Shown here piece after piece: positions 52,188 to 60,196 of a DNA stretch of 64,000 nt. The notes beneath the pieces are model-generated. The model had not been told where the DNA came from, made no database searches, and saw nothing but the letters and a program-made list of their open reading frames with translations. Source of the stretch: Roseibium sediminis (GTDB taxonomy: Bacteria > Pseudomonadota > Alphaproteobacteria > Rhizobiales > Stappiaceae). Location of the stretch: positions 1 through 64,000 of the forward strand of contig NZ_VXDB01000002.1 of the NCBI RefSeq assembly GCF_008711325.1, in the 5' to 3' direction. The stretch's first letter is position 1. Every line of letters begins with the position of its first letter. The position numbers and the translations under genes are program-made.

Positions 52188-52982
52188 TCAGGGCGCAGGG
52201 AAGAGGGCTGTGCTGCGCCCTGTGGCATAATAGACGATCAGGCCGATCCACTCCTTGACGGCGATGTCCGTGCGCTTGAGCCCTTCTGCGACACCGACAA
52301 ACCATCTCTTGGTGTCCTGCGGACCGCGGGTCCTGTGATCGACCGGATAGGGAATGATGCCAGTCCAGCCAGCGGCCTCAAACACGCCCACCGACCGGGG
52401 CATGTGATAGGCGGACGTCACCAGCAGCCACTTCTGCCCTTCCTTCGGTTCCAGCATGGTTTTGGTCAGCGTTGCATTTTCCCAAGTGTTGCGCGCCTTA
52501 TCCTCGAGCACGATCCGCTCGCGCTCTATTCCAAAGGACAGGAAGATCGGCAGCACGCCTTCCGCTTCCGACGTGCCGGACCCAAGCAGAAGCCCCTCGC
52601 CGCCCGTATGTGCCACACGGGCGTTCGGAAACCTGCGGGCAAGCTCTGCCACAGTGACAACCCGTTCTGCAGAGGAGTTCAGCGCAGTCAACGGCCTGGA
52701 GCCGGTAACAACCGTATCAATCGCCCCACCCAAAACAATGATGCCGTCGATCTCGCCGATGTCGGTGGGCGTCGGGAATCGGTCTTCCAGCGGCTGCATG
52801 AGCATGTTGCCCAGCGGGCCGAGACCGAATGCCAAGAACCCGATAAATGCCAGCAACACGAAGTGTCGCCCGGCCCTGTCACGTTTCGTGAACAGAAGAA
52901 AGAGGCCCAACCCAAGCAGGATCAGCAGGAAATTGGACGGGCGAATGATGAAAAAGACGACCTTGGACAGGGCAAAGAACAA
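52188..52982 (-). CDS. YdcF/ElyC-family membrane protein (DUF218)
   Basis: This 264-residue protein has two N-terminal membrane helices (about 1-50) and a periplasmic DUF218 domain with IIVLGGAID near 85, GEGLLLGSGTSEAE and VTSAYHMPRSV near 186. ElyC-type proteins affect lipid-carrier and peptidoglycan metabolism. TTG 52982 is chosen: CGGAG stands 8 bases before it and the protein then starts MFFALSK, as in relatives. An upstream in-frame start at 53087 lies inside the clpP terminator. Confidence 0.83.
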   Translation of the reverse strand: MFFALSKVVFFIIRPSNFLLILLGLGLFLLFTKRDRAGRHFVLLAFIGFLAFGLGPLGNMLMQPLEDRFPTPTDIGEIDGIIVLGGAIDTVVTGSRPLTALNSSAERVVTVAELARRFPNARVAHTGGEGLLLGSGTSEAEGVLPIFLSFGIERERIVLEDKARNTWENATLTKTMLEPKEGQKWLLVTSAYHMPRSVGVFEAAGWTGIIPYPVDHRTRGPQDTKRWFVGVAEGLKRTDIAVKEWIGLIVYYATGRSTALFPAP

Positions 52983-53078
52983 AACACCGGCTCCGCTTGT
53001 GGCTTGTCGGGATGTAATACCAACCTCAAAAGACAAGAACTTGGCAAAAGCGTGTCCGCACGTCATGCAGCCCGATAC

Positions 53079-53112
53079 AAAAAACACCGGCCTGTTTCCA
53101 GACCGGTGTTTG
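53079..53112 (-). terminator. Rho-independent terminator of the ClpP paralogue
   Basis: ACACCGGTCTG-GAAA-CAGGCCGGTGT on the minus strand, with one mismatch, is followed by TTTTTTG. Confidence 0.9.
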
Positions 53113-53135
53113 GTATTCGAAGGCGCAGGGTCGGT

Positions 53136-53750
53136 TTAGCCGAGTTCGCTGACGTTCGTCACGACCTTGCCAACCAGACCGTAGACGATCCCTTCTTCCG
53201 GGCTCATCCAGTAGTCGCGGTCCGTGTCCTTTTCGATGCGCTCGATCGGCTGACCGGTTGCATCTGCAAAGATGTGGTTCAGGCGATCACGCATCTTGAT
53301 GATTTCCTTGGCCTGGATCTCGATGTCGGTCGCCATGCCACCTGCACCGCCTGACGGTTGATGCAGAAGGAAACGGGTGTTCGGGGTGCACAGGCGCTGT
53401 TCCTTGGGAACTGAGACATAGATCAGCGCGCCGGCGCTTGCGACCCAGCCCATGCCCAGAATGCGAACTTCCGGTGCGATGAACTTGATCGTGTCATGAA
53501 TCATGTCGCCAGATTCAACGTGGCCTCCCGGAGAGGAAACGATGACGGTGATCGGATCGTTGGAAACCTGGGCCAGAGCAAGAAGACGGGAACAAACATC
53601 CCGCGCCAGCTCCTGCGTAATCGGGCCGGTGATCAGAACGGTCCGGGATTCAAACAGGTGCTTGTCGACCGGCACGGACTGCGGGGTCTTGGTCTTGTCG
53701 TCCTCGTCATCATCGAGGCGGGCGGGCACCGGTGTTGTATAGTCTTTCAT
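53136..53750 (-). CDS. clpP: ClpP-family serine protease (paralogue)
   Basis: This 204-residue protein has the ClpP fold with triad Ser105 in [10 protein letters not shown], His130 in FLLHQPSGG and Asp179 in TDRDYW; the His-Asp spacing (49) equals that of E. coli ClpP. The Ser motif is unusual (canonical GMAASMGAF). The N terminus is long and acidic (DDDEDDK) and lacks a normal propeptide. It stands alone, not next to clpX or clpA. It is probably a second ClpP, which alphaproteobacteria often have, of unknown partner. Confidence 0.88.
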   Translation of the reverse strand: MKDYTTPVPARLDDDEDDKTKTPQSVPVDKHLFESRTVLITGPITQELARDVCSRLLALAQVSNDPITVIVSSPGGHVESGDMIHDTIKFIAPEVRILGMGWVASAGALIYVSVPKEQRLCTPNTRFLLHQPSGGAGGMATDIEIQAKEIIKMRDRLNHIFADATGQPIERIEKDTDRDYWMSPEEGIVYGLVGKVVTNVSELG

Positions 53751-53914
53751 GCGCGGGAAAAACTCCGTTGACTTTTGAAGAGCGCCGGGTGGACCGGCAT
53801 TCGGTGAACCTTGCGTTCATGTTTAGGCGATGACGGCGCGGCTCGCAAATGGAGAAACGTTCTTAGACGCAAAAGAGTTACCAGCCCGCCAACATTGACG
53901 TAATCTTGCACAAG

Positions 53915-54757
53915 TTATTCAGTCGATTTGTTCGCCTCTGGCATTTCGTCTTCCCTTTTCCCGACGAAAAGGTGCCATGCCAGCATGACGGCAAATGGGA
54001 GTGAGGGCCAGACGAACCAGAGGTCCGCAAGGCCATCGGTCAAAAGATTGATGGTGAAAAAGAAGCCAATCATGAAAATCGGTACCCGGACCTTGCGCGG
54101 CTGAGCAGCCAGCCAGGCGCGCGCCTGTTCAAGGCCGTTCCTCGTCCGAGAAACGTCCGGATCTCCGGCTGATTGCGCGTTACCCGCCCCGCCGTCGAAA
54201 CCGTCACCAACTGCTACCGCTTCCGGCTCGTTGCGTCCGCCCAGGCGCACGGCATAGGTTTCCACCGGCTCGGAGACATTCTTGACCGACTGCAGGCCAC
54301 GCGGATCGAACCCGACAGCCAGCTTGTTGCGCACCTGATCATAGACCGACTGGGACAGCATTATGCCGCCGGTCGGTGCCAGTTCCTGAAGACGGGCAGC
54401 AACATTCACGCCATCGCCATAGATATCGTCGCCCTCGACCATCAGGTCGCCAAGGTTGAGGCCGATCCGGAATTCCATCTTCTGGCTGTCGGGCAGGTCT
54501 GCGTTTCGGTGGGACAGTTCGGTCTGGATTTCGACCGCGCATTGCACAGCCTCGATCACCGATCCGAATTCAATGATAACCGCATCGCCCCACGTGTTGA
54601 CGATCCGGCCGTCATGGCGCTCGGTCAGGGCAGACATGATGTCCCGATAGGCCTTGAGACGGTTCAAGGTTCCGTCTTCGTCCTGCTCCATCAGCCGCGA
54701 ATAGTGTGCGACATCCGCACACATGACGGCCGCTAGGCGCCGCTTGGCCCGTTGCAT
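53915..54757 (-). CDS. Class III adenylate/guanylate cyclase, membrane-anchored at C terminus
   Basis: This 280-residue protein starts directly with the cyclase domain (about 8-170): VMCADVAHYSRLM with the metal Asp, NTWGDAVIIEFGS, and YGDGVNVAARLQ. A linker and two C-terminal membrane helices follow (about 210-265). This N-cyclase layout, often with a 2TM tail, is common in Hyphomicrobiales. ATG 54757 has GGGCAGGGAT just before it; the upstream frame is not family-like. It is the second cyclase within 4 kb. Confidence 0.85.
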   Translation of the reverse strand: MQRAKRRLAAVMCADVAHYSRLMEQDEDGTLNRLKAYRDIMSALTERHDGRIVNTWGDAVIIEFGSVIEAVQCAVEIQTELSHRNADLPDSQKMEFRIGLNLGDLMVEGDDIYGDGVNVAARLQELAPTGGIMLSQSVYDQVRNKLAVGFDPRGLQSVKNVSEPVETYAVRLGGRNEPEAVAVGDGFDGGAGNAQSAGDPDVSRTRNGLEQARAWLAAQPRKVRVPIFMIGFFFTINLLTDGLADLWFVWPSLPFAVMLAWHLFVGKREDEMPEANKSTE

Positions 54758-54878
54758 ATCCCTGCCCTTTGCTCCGTGTTCCTTAGGAATGGGAATGATC
54801 GGCCTCAATTGCAATGTTTGAGGCACAAATGGGGATGATTCCCTGTGAAGTTTTTGGAACTCTGAGAGGTCATTTGCC

Positions 54879-55121
54879 TTAGCAGAAGCTAATGAATTCC
54901 GAGGACATGATTTCACACAACGAAACATCCAAGATCAAAAGCAATAACCCTATAGTCGACAAACCGACGAACATCGACACACCGATAAATACAAACCACG
55001 ACACAAGAAATCTAAGAGGTTGATTTAAATCACGTTTATTTAAAACCGACTGAACACGAGAAAAAATGTAAAAGATAATAACAGCAACAATAATCAAAAA
55101 GACCAAAAACGAAGCACCCAT
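54879..55121 (-). CDS. Small membrane protein of unknown function
   Basis: This 80-residue protein has two hydrophobic helices (3-22 and 38-68). ATG 55121 has GAGAG 8 bases upstream. It begins only 3 bases after the ACT-domain gene stop on the same strand, so it could be the last gene of that operon. It is AT-rich (about two-thirds AT), unlike its neighbours, and no family is recognised. Confidence 0.5.
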   Translation of the reverse strand: MGASFLVFLIIVAVIIFYIFSRVQSVLNKRDLNQPLRFLVSWFVFIGVSMFVGLSTIGLLLLILDVSLCEIMSSEFISFC

Positions 55122-55124
55122 ATT

Positions 55125-55544
55125 CTATCTCTCAATGTATTTTTTGCTCTGAGCCAGCTGCTCAAGAACCCGAACAGCCTTGTCGGCGTCCCTTGCGGCG
55201 ACAAAGATATGATCGTGAAAATATCCTGCGATGACATTGGCCGATATATCGGCCTTGCCCAGCGCGGTTGAAAAGGCTGCGGTCAGGCCAACGGCTTCCA
55301 GGGCCGAGTGGATTTGAAGTGTGATGCGTTTGAACTGTGGCAGGCCGGTCTGGCCCAGCGCTTCGGCAGCCTGCGGCGTCAGGATCGCGGTTAGCCCCTC
55401 CGCTTCGTGAAACAGCCCGACCGGATCATGCGCGGCAAGGTCCGCCATCGACGTCTTTTCGAAGGTGCAAAAGACATAGGGCTGCGCGTCAAGCTCAGGA
55501 CGCATGCCGGAAATCAGCTTTTGCAGATTTGTTTCGCCTGCCAC
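55125..55544 (-). CDS. ACT-domain protein (COG3602-like)
   Basis: This 139-residue protein appears to carry tandem ACT-like domains: an N-terminal half (residues 1-65, ending GLTAILTPQ) and a C-terminal half with ITLQIHSALEAVGLTAAFSTALG and ANVIAGYFHDHIFVA. COG3602 proteins of this size are ligand-binding and of unknown role. Position after the cupin and ureohydrolase genes suggests a link to amino acid or guanidino-compound metabolism. Confidence 0.82.
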   Translation of the reverse strand: MAGETNLQKLISGMRPELDAQPYVFCTFEKTSMADLAAHDPVGLFHEAEGLTAILTPQAAEALGQTGLPQFKRITLQIHSALEAVGLTAAFSTALGKADISANVIAGYFHDHIFVAARDADKAVRVLEQLAQSKKYIER

Positions 55545-55564
55545 TTATTGCTCCTTAGGCCCTT

Positions 55565-55951
55565 TCAGGACGCTGTCGGCTCCCAAACCCCATCGACATA
55601 AGTTGCTTCTTCATCTCCCGGCCAAGGTGGCATGGAAATGCAGATGAACTTCAAAGGCGTCGTTCCGGTGCAGCGATACTGAAACGAGGTCCCAACGGGA
55701 ATATCAATCGAGACACCAGCGACAAGATCCACTGTTTCCTCGCCGTCTCCGTTCCTTCGCCAGATCTGTCCTTGCCCTTCCAGAACATGCCAGAACTCGC
55801 TGACCGTGCGGTGCCGGGTCGCGCGGTTGATCTGCCCCGGTGGAACCGTCGAATGGATCATGTTGCCGGTCGGACCATCCATGATGAAGCGAATGTCCGC
55901 GCCCGCTGGCGACCTTGCATCCGCCACTGCCCCGAGTTTCGTGGTTTTCAT
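55565..55951 (-). CDS. Cupin-domain protein
   Basis: This 128-residue cupin has motif 1 as HRTVSEFWHVLEGQG near residue 46 and motif 2 as ISIDIPVGTSFQY near 83, though the usual motif-2 His is replaced. It probably binds metal or a small molecule. ATG 55951 overlaps the ureohydrolase stop as ATGA, so it is co-translated with it. Confidence 0.82.
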   Translation of the reverse strand: MKTTKLGAVADARSPAGADIRFIMDGPTGNMIHSTVPPGQINRATRHRTVSEFWHVLEGQGQIWRRNGDGEETVDLVAGVSIDIPVGTSFQYRCTGTTPLKFICISMPPWPGDEEATYVDGVWEPTAS

Positions 55952-56919
55952 GCGTCGACCTTGGAGACCGAAAGCGCCATGTTGCACAGGATCTCGAACA
56001 TGATCGACACACCGAGATAGGCCGTTGCGCCGCTTTGGTCAAAGGGCGGCGAGACTTCCACCATATCCGCGCCGACGATATTCACGCCATCCAGCATGCG
56101 AGCAACCTGCAGCGCCTGATAGGAATTCGGACCGCCAACTTCCGGTGTTCCCGTTCCCGGCGCATAGGCAGGATCGACGAAATCAATGTCATAGGACACG
56201 TAGGTTTCGCCCGTCCCGGCAATTTCCTTCGCCTCCGCCATGACATCCTCCGGGCCGCGGGCATGAAACTCCTCGATCGGGATCACGCGAATGCCGACGG
56301 AATCGGCAAAATCACGATCTTCATTGTCATAGGCCGTGCCACGAATGCCGATCTGCACCACGCGTTTGGGATCGAGCAGGCCCTCCTCCACGGCGCGACG
56401 GAACGGTGTTCCGTGCGTGTACATCATGCCGCCGAAATAGCTGTGAAAGAGATCCGTGTGGCTGTCGAAATGGATCATGCCGAGCGGCTGGTTCTTGGCA
56501 AGCGCCCGCAAGATCGGCAGGGAACAAAGATGATCACCCCCGGCGGTCAGCGGGCGAATGCCCTTTTGCACCAACCGCTCATAATAGGCCGTGATCCGCG
56601 CCAAACTGTCGTCAAGGCTCGCCGGATTGGGGCCCACATCCCCCAGATCGGCGCAATTGACCATCTCGAACGGGCGAATGCCTGTTGCGCCATTTTGGGC
56701 CCGGATCATGGTGGAGGCGTCCCGCAGCTGGCGCGGCGCATGACGCGGCCCCGGCCTGTTGGTCGTGCCCGCATCCCACGGCGTTCCCACCAGTCCGATC
56801 TGAACATCGCCAATCCGCTCGTGTTCCAGCGGGACATGTGGCAGGCGCATGAACGTCGGCACACCGGCAAAACGCGGCAGCTCAAACCCTGAAATCGGAT
56901 GAAAGAACGGATCGGACAA
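55948..56919 (-). CDS. Ureohydrolase (agmatinase/guanidinobutyrase-like)
   Basis: This manganese enzyme cleaves a guanidino compound to urea and an amine. The 323-residue protein has the ureohydrolase motifs GGDHLCSLP, GMIHFDSHTDLF and SYDIDFVDPAYAPGTGTPE. The common HFDAHTD has Ser instead of Ala. Substrate could be agmatine, guanidinobutyrate or guanidinopropionate. I choose TTG 56919, which has GGAG 6 bases upstream; TTG 56934 overlaps that site. Cupin and ACT genes follow. Confidence 0.87.
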   Translation of the reverse strand: MSDPFFHPISGFELPRFAGVPTFMRLPHVPLEHERIGDVQIGLVGTPWDAGTTNRPGPRHAPRQLRDASTMIRAQNGATGIRPFEMVNCADLGDVGPNPASLDDSLARITAYYERLVQKGIRPLTAGGDHLCSLPILRALAKNQPLGMIHFDSHTDLFHSYFGGMMYTHGTPFRRAVEEGLLDPKRVVQIGIRGTAYDNEDRDFADSVGIRVIPIEEFHARGPEDVMAEAKEIAGTGETYVSYDIDFVDPAYAPGTGTPEVGGPNSYQALQVARMLDGVNIVGADMVEVSPPFDQSGATAYLGVSIMFEILCNMALSVSKVDA

Positions 56920-57015
56920 GGGAGGCTCCTGCAAACAGACAAGGGAATATTTAGGGATACCCTAGCCAGTTCCTGTGCCTGCTTCCAGAAGCGGTTTTCC
57001 AAATTGCCATTGAAA

Positions 57016-57516
57016 TCACGCGGCCTGCTGCAGCTCGGCGAGAAGCTCTTCCAAAATGGCCATGCCAGCGGCCCACCCCTTGTCCGCGCCAGAAATGGCA
57101 CCGGCGAAACAGGTTATCTCCGCGTCGGTCGCCTCATGCGGCACCCAGGTCAGTTTCATGACCGTCTCGTTACCAACTTCTTCGAAGGTCACCGTCGTCA
57201 AAAGCACGCGCGGCCAGTCGGGCATCATCGGGTTGGCGGTGACCTCCCATTTGTCATTGGTGCTGGCCATAAGGCAAACCAGTTTCGACGGCTCGTCCAC
57301 CTCGACATATTCTGTGCGCTGATAGCCCGAGTTGCCACCCATCTTCATTTCGTTGAGCCACAGACCGCCGGGGCGCACATTCAATTCGTGAATGACCGTT
57401 TCGACATTGGGGCCATACCAGCGCGCCAAAAGCTCGGGATCTGTCCAGGTTTTCCAGACCAACTCACGCGGGGCCTTGAAGGTTCGCTCCAGCACATATG
57501 TCGGCAATTCCCTCAT
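57016..57516 (-). CDS. SRPBCC/AHSA1-family protein
   Basis: This 166-residue protein has the AHSA1/START-like pattern: LERTFKAPRELVWKTWTDPELLARW at the start, VRPGGLWLNEM, and a C-terminal GWAAGMAILEELLAEL helix. Such proteins bind small hydrophobic ligands. It overlaps the ArsR gene by 4 bases, an extremely common pair, and is probably controlled by it. Confidence 0.9.
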   Translation of the reverse strand: MRELPTYVLERTFKAPRELVWKTWTDPELLARWYGPNVETVIHELNVRPGGLWLNEMKMGGNSGYQRTEYVEVDEPSKLVCLMASTNDKWEVTANPMMPDWPRVLLTTVTFEEVGNETVMKLTWVPHEATDAEITCFAGAISGADKGWAAGMAILEELLAELQQAA

Positions 57517-57893
57517 GTTTTCGTTCCCTCCCCTTTGGTGTTGTCCTGAACCTGCTGCAAATCTTCCAGCAGCGTGTCGAGCTGATCGAAACTTCCCGAC
57601 CAGAATTTTCGAAATTCCTCCAGCCAGGCTACAGCCTCTGCCATCGGGCCCGCCTTCAGGCGCGCAGGTCTCTGGGTGCGGTTGATGCCACGCTCAATCA
57701 GCCCCGATCTCTCCAGCACCTTGAGATGCTTCGAGATGGCCGGCTGGCTGATTTTAAACGGCTCGGCAAGCTCATTGACCGTCGCCTCCCCTTGGGCCAA
57801 CCGCACAAGGATCGCTCTGCGCGTCGGGTCGCTCAGAGCCGCAAACACGGCATCCAGATTTCCGTCCGCTTTTCTATAACCAATCAATTCCAT
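57513..57893 (-). CDS. ArsR-family transcriptional regulator
   Basis: This 126-residue winged-helix repressor has VFAALSDPTRRAILVRLAQG near 16 and the recognition region ISQPAISKHLKVLERSGLIE near 48. There are no metal-binding CxC motifs, so it belongs to the metal-independent group paired with SRPBCC proteins. A palindrome overlaps its start codon, which suggests autorepression. Confidence 0.92.
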   Translation of the reverse strand: MELIGYRKADGNLDAVFAALSDPTRRAILVRLAQGEATVNELAEPFKISQPAISKHLKVLERSGLIERGINRTQRPARLKAGPMAEAVAWLEEFRKFWSGSFDQLDTLLEDLQQVQDNTKGEGTKT

Positions 57894-57907
57894 AACCTTA
57901 TGGTTAT
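57892..57907. promoter_or_regulatory. Candidate ArsR operator
   Basis: ATAACCTTATGGTTAT is an inverted repeat (ATAACC/GGTTAT, 4-base centre) that includes part of the regulator's start codon. Repressor binding here would block transcription or initiation. Confidence 0.65.
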
Positions 57908-58041
57908 ATAATGAGTGTGCCCTGTCAAGCGGATATGGCCCGGCTGCAATTTGGCATTACGAAGATTTAATGATGGAATAGTGGCCTGACACACCTGCAC
58001 CTGCTTTACTTTACGGAATATTTCAACGGGAGGGACAGGCC

Positions 58042-58644
58042 ATGCGCAGCTGCACGGCGATTGCGGGTATTCTTTTGGCAGCGATCACCGCGTTTCCCGC
58101 GGGAGCGGATAATAGCGGCGGGCACGGATCACCTGACAAGCCATATGCCGGGTTTGAAAATCGCCAGATCAAGAGCCTATCCGACAGTGATTTGAAGCAG
58201 TTGCGCGAGGGCTCCGGTTGGGGCCTGGCGCTGCCTGCAGAACTCAACGGACGCCCCGGCCCCGCGCATTTGCTGGAACTGAAGGACCAGATCGGCCTGA
58301 CGGGCGATCAGGTGGCTGCCATCGAGGAAATCTATGCGGACATGAAACGCGAGGCCATTGCCGCCGGAGAGCGTTTCATTTCAGCTGAAAAGGCCTTGAG
58401 CGTCGCCTTTGAAGCGCCCGACCTTGATAGCGCAAAGCTGGAAGCCCTTCTGCAGGAAGCTGAAGACGCCCGCGCAGCGCTCCGCCTCGTACACCTGAAG
58501 CGCCACATCGACACCCCGCCGCTTCTGACCGCGCACCAGATCCAGCGCTATCAGGTCCTGCGCGGCTATGCGTCCGACCCATGCTCCAATGTCCCGGATG
58601 GCCATGACGCCGAGATGTGGAAGAAACACAATGGCTGCGGGTGA
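58042..58644 (+). CDS. Periplasmic Spy/CpxP-like protein
   Basis: This 200-residue secreted protein has a signal peptide (cut near AGADNS, residue 23), a conserved SGWGLALPAELNGRPGP region near 58, and helices with LTGDQVAAIEE, the LTxxQ-type motif of Spy/CpxP proteins. The end has His/Cys-rich MWKKHNGCG, which might bind metal. It is probably a periplasmic chaperone or heavy-metal sensor-like protein. It stands alone with a GGGAGGG site. Confidence 0.8.
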   Translation: MRSCTAIAGILLAAITAFPAGADNSGGHGSPDKPYAGFENRQIKSLSDSDLKQLREGSGWGLALPAELNGRPGPAHLLELKDQIGLTGDQVAAIEEIYADMKREAIAAGERFISAEKALSVAFEAPDLDSAKLEALLQEAEDARAALRLVHLKRHIDTPPLLTAHQIQRYQVLRGYASDPCSNVPDGHDAEMWKKHNGCG

Positions 58645-59237
58645 GTTTTGGTGAACAGCTGAGAGGTTGCGGCTCGAAGGCCGGGACTGCAAAGCGGCGC
58701 ATTCACGTTTATGCGCTGCCCCGGACTTGATCCGGGGCCTACTCGCCATCACCCGACCTGAGACATCGCTTGGCTTCGGTAGGTCCCGGCTCGGAGGCCG
58801 GGACGGCACAGCGGATGGAGAAGTGGCACCCGTCTCCCAGTTCGTCATCCCGGCCAAGCGCAGTGCGAGCCGGGATCGGGGAGCCCCGAACCTCGGAGCA
58901 TGAGCACCCAACCGTGATCCAGGCTCGCCGATCCCGCGTCAAGCGCGGGATGACGACGGAGCGTTGATGCGGCTTATCACTCCGCAGAAAAGCCTATGGT
59001 GGCCAAGGATGCACGACAGCTCCCTCTCCCAGTGGGAGAGGGTTGGGGTGAGGGACTGAAATGCTGCGCATCCATTGAGAGACCGCCTCCCCTCACCCGG
59101 CGCGGTGCGCCGACCTCTCCCCATGGGAGAGGTGAATGAGAGAACATTTTCTATTAGCCTGCTACAATAAATTAATTGGTTGGGATCGTAACCGACCGTC
59201 GAGTATACAATGTTTTCCGGAAAAGACAGAGACTTAC
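58645..59237. other. Repeat-rich intergenic region
   Basis: No gene is supported in 593 bases. Several CCGG-type dyads occur. They include CCCCGGACTTGATCCGGGG near 58719, CCCGGCTCGGAGGCCGGG near 58787, a CCCGG/CCGGG pair near 58848-58873, and ATCCCGCGTCAAGCGCGGGAT near 58931. Composite repeat copy 3 occupies 59022-59134. These are intergenic palindromes rather than terminators, since T tracts are lacking. Confidence 0.7.
59022..59134. repeat. Composite palindromic repeat, copy 3
   Basis: The best-preserved copy: CCCTCTCCCAGTGGGAGAGGG, then GGGGTGAGGG, later CCCCTCACCC, an inner GGCGCGGTGCGCC hairpin, and ACCTCTCCCCATGGGAGAGGT. Arm complementarity is almost perfect, so the whole unit can fold as a four-way structure. 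Confidence 0.88.
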
Positions 59238-60041
59238 TCATTTTTCGCGCTGACTTTGTCTATATCTCTTTATGTATCCTGCATCCTTGATATCGTCAGC
59301 GGGCAATTCCAGCGCACAATTCATAATTGTAGCCATTGAATTATCTGAGAGCTGAAAATCGTTGGTAATAAAGCCGCTGTTCCTTTTCTTGTTTTGATCA
59401 AGTCCCTCGAAGAAAGCTTTTAAAAAATCGACAAGAGAGCCCCGTTGACCTGTGATCGCGGCTGCGGTCATTGGGTCAGATGCTGAAATTTCAGCCTCAT
59501 TTGCATCTCTTGCAAGCTCACATAGGAATTCTGAAAGACTAGGCCAATACTTGCAATCAAAACGAGTAATTAACTTCATCATATCTTCTTGAACCCAAAA
59601 CTTATACATGTAATTTTCGCGCCCAGCGGCATCGAGAACTAAGCAAATATCGTAGTGAGTATCGCTCGAAACACTCGACTTATTGTTAAGTGACCCGCGC
59701 TCATCGATCAACTTCGCTAGCTTCAATGACGTTTCATAGATTTCATCGTTGAGCTGCTTGAGTTTTTTCAGCTCCATCCTTGTTGCTCTAACTTTTTCAG
59801 GGTTCCAGAATGCGGCACTTATGAATATCAAATGAAACAACTCAGATATTGCCGTCTGATCCCCGTTTAGTTTTCGATAAATCTCCTCGTATACTGGAAC
59901 GAGTTCATTCCGCCTTTCCAACAAGCGATGCGCAACTTTATTGCAACTGGCAAGAATACCGTGTGCTGAATTGTAATCTACGTGTTCAATGATGACACGC
60001 TCACACTCAAGAACTGCAGACTTAGATTTTTCTACACCCAT
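59238..60041 (-). CDS. Orphan AT-rich gene of unknown function
   Basis: I do not recognise this 267-residue soluble protein. It is strongly helical and charged, with a coiled-coil-like TRMELKKLKQLNDEIYETSL stretch near 87. It has no signal peptide, membrane helix or known motif. The ATG follows a strong AAAGGAGG site, so it is well translated. Base composition is much more AT-rich than the host. It lies between a repeat-rich region and ivd, and probably arrived by transfer. Confidence 0.65.
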   Translation of the reverse strand: MGVEKSKSAVLECERVIIEHVDYNSAHGILASCNKVAHRLLERRNELVPVYEEIYRKLNGDQTAISELFHLIFISAAFWNPEKVRATRMELKKLKQLNDEIYETSLKLAKLIDERGSLNNKSSVSSDTHYDICLVLDAAGRENYMYKFWVQEDMMKLITRFDCKYWPSLSEFLCELARDANEAEISASDPMTAAAITGQRGSLVDFLKAFFEGLDQNKKRNSGFITNDFQLSDNSMATIMNCALELPADDIKDAGYIKRYRQSQREK

Positions 60042-60150
60042 TCGCTAACCTCCTTTGATCAGCACCTTGATTACCAAGGTGAAATGGACCCCTCAGCACC
60101 TGAGTGAAAGAAATTTCATCGTTGCTCGTGTACCCTTTGTATCAATTAGC

Positions 60151-60175
60151 TAAAAAGGGACCGCGCGGGCCCCTT
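60151..60175 (-). terminator. Rho-independent terminator of ivd
   Basis: AGGGGCC-CGCGC-GGTCCCT on the minus strand (one G-U pair) is followed by TTTTTAG. Confidence 0.82.
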
Positions 60176-60196
60176 CTCTCAACACGGATTATTGCC

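Noticed and set aside
52335..53354. 339-codon open frame opposite the YdcF and ClpP genes
   Set aside because: It runs through two clear minus-strand genes and the terminator between them, so it cannot be a real gene.
58645..59000. Series of CCGG dyads that look like a regularly spaced array
   Set aside because: Spacing and sequence vary and each unit is itself palindromic, unlike CRISPR repeats with unique spacers. No cas gene is nearby.
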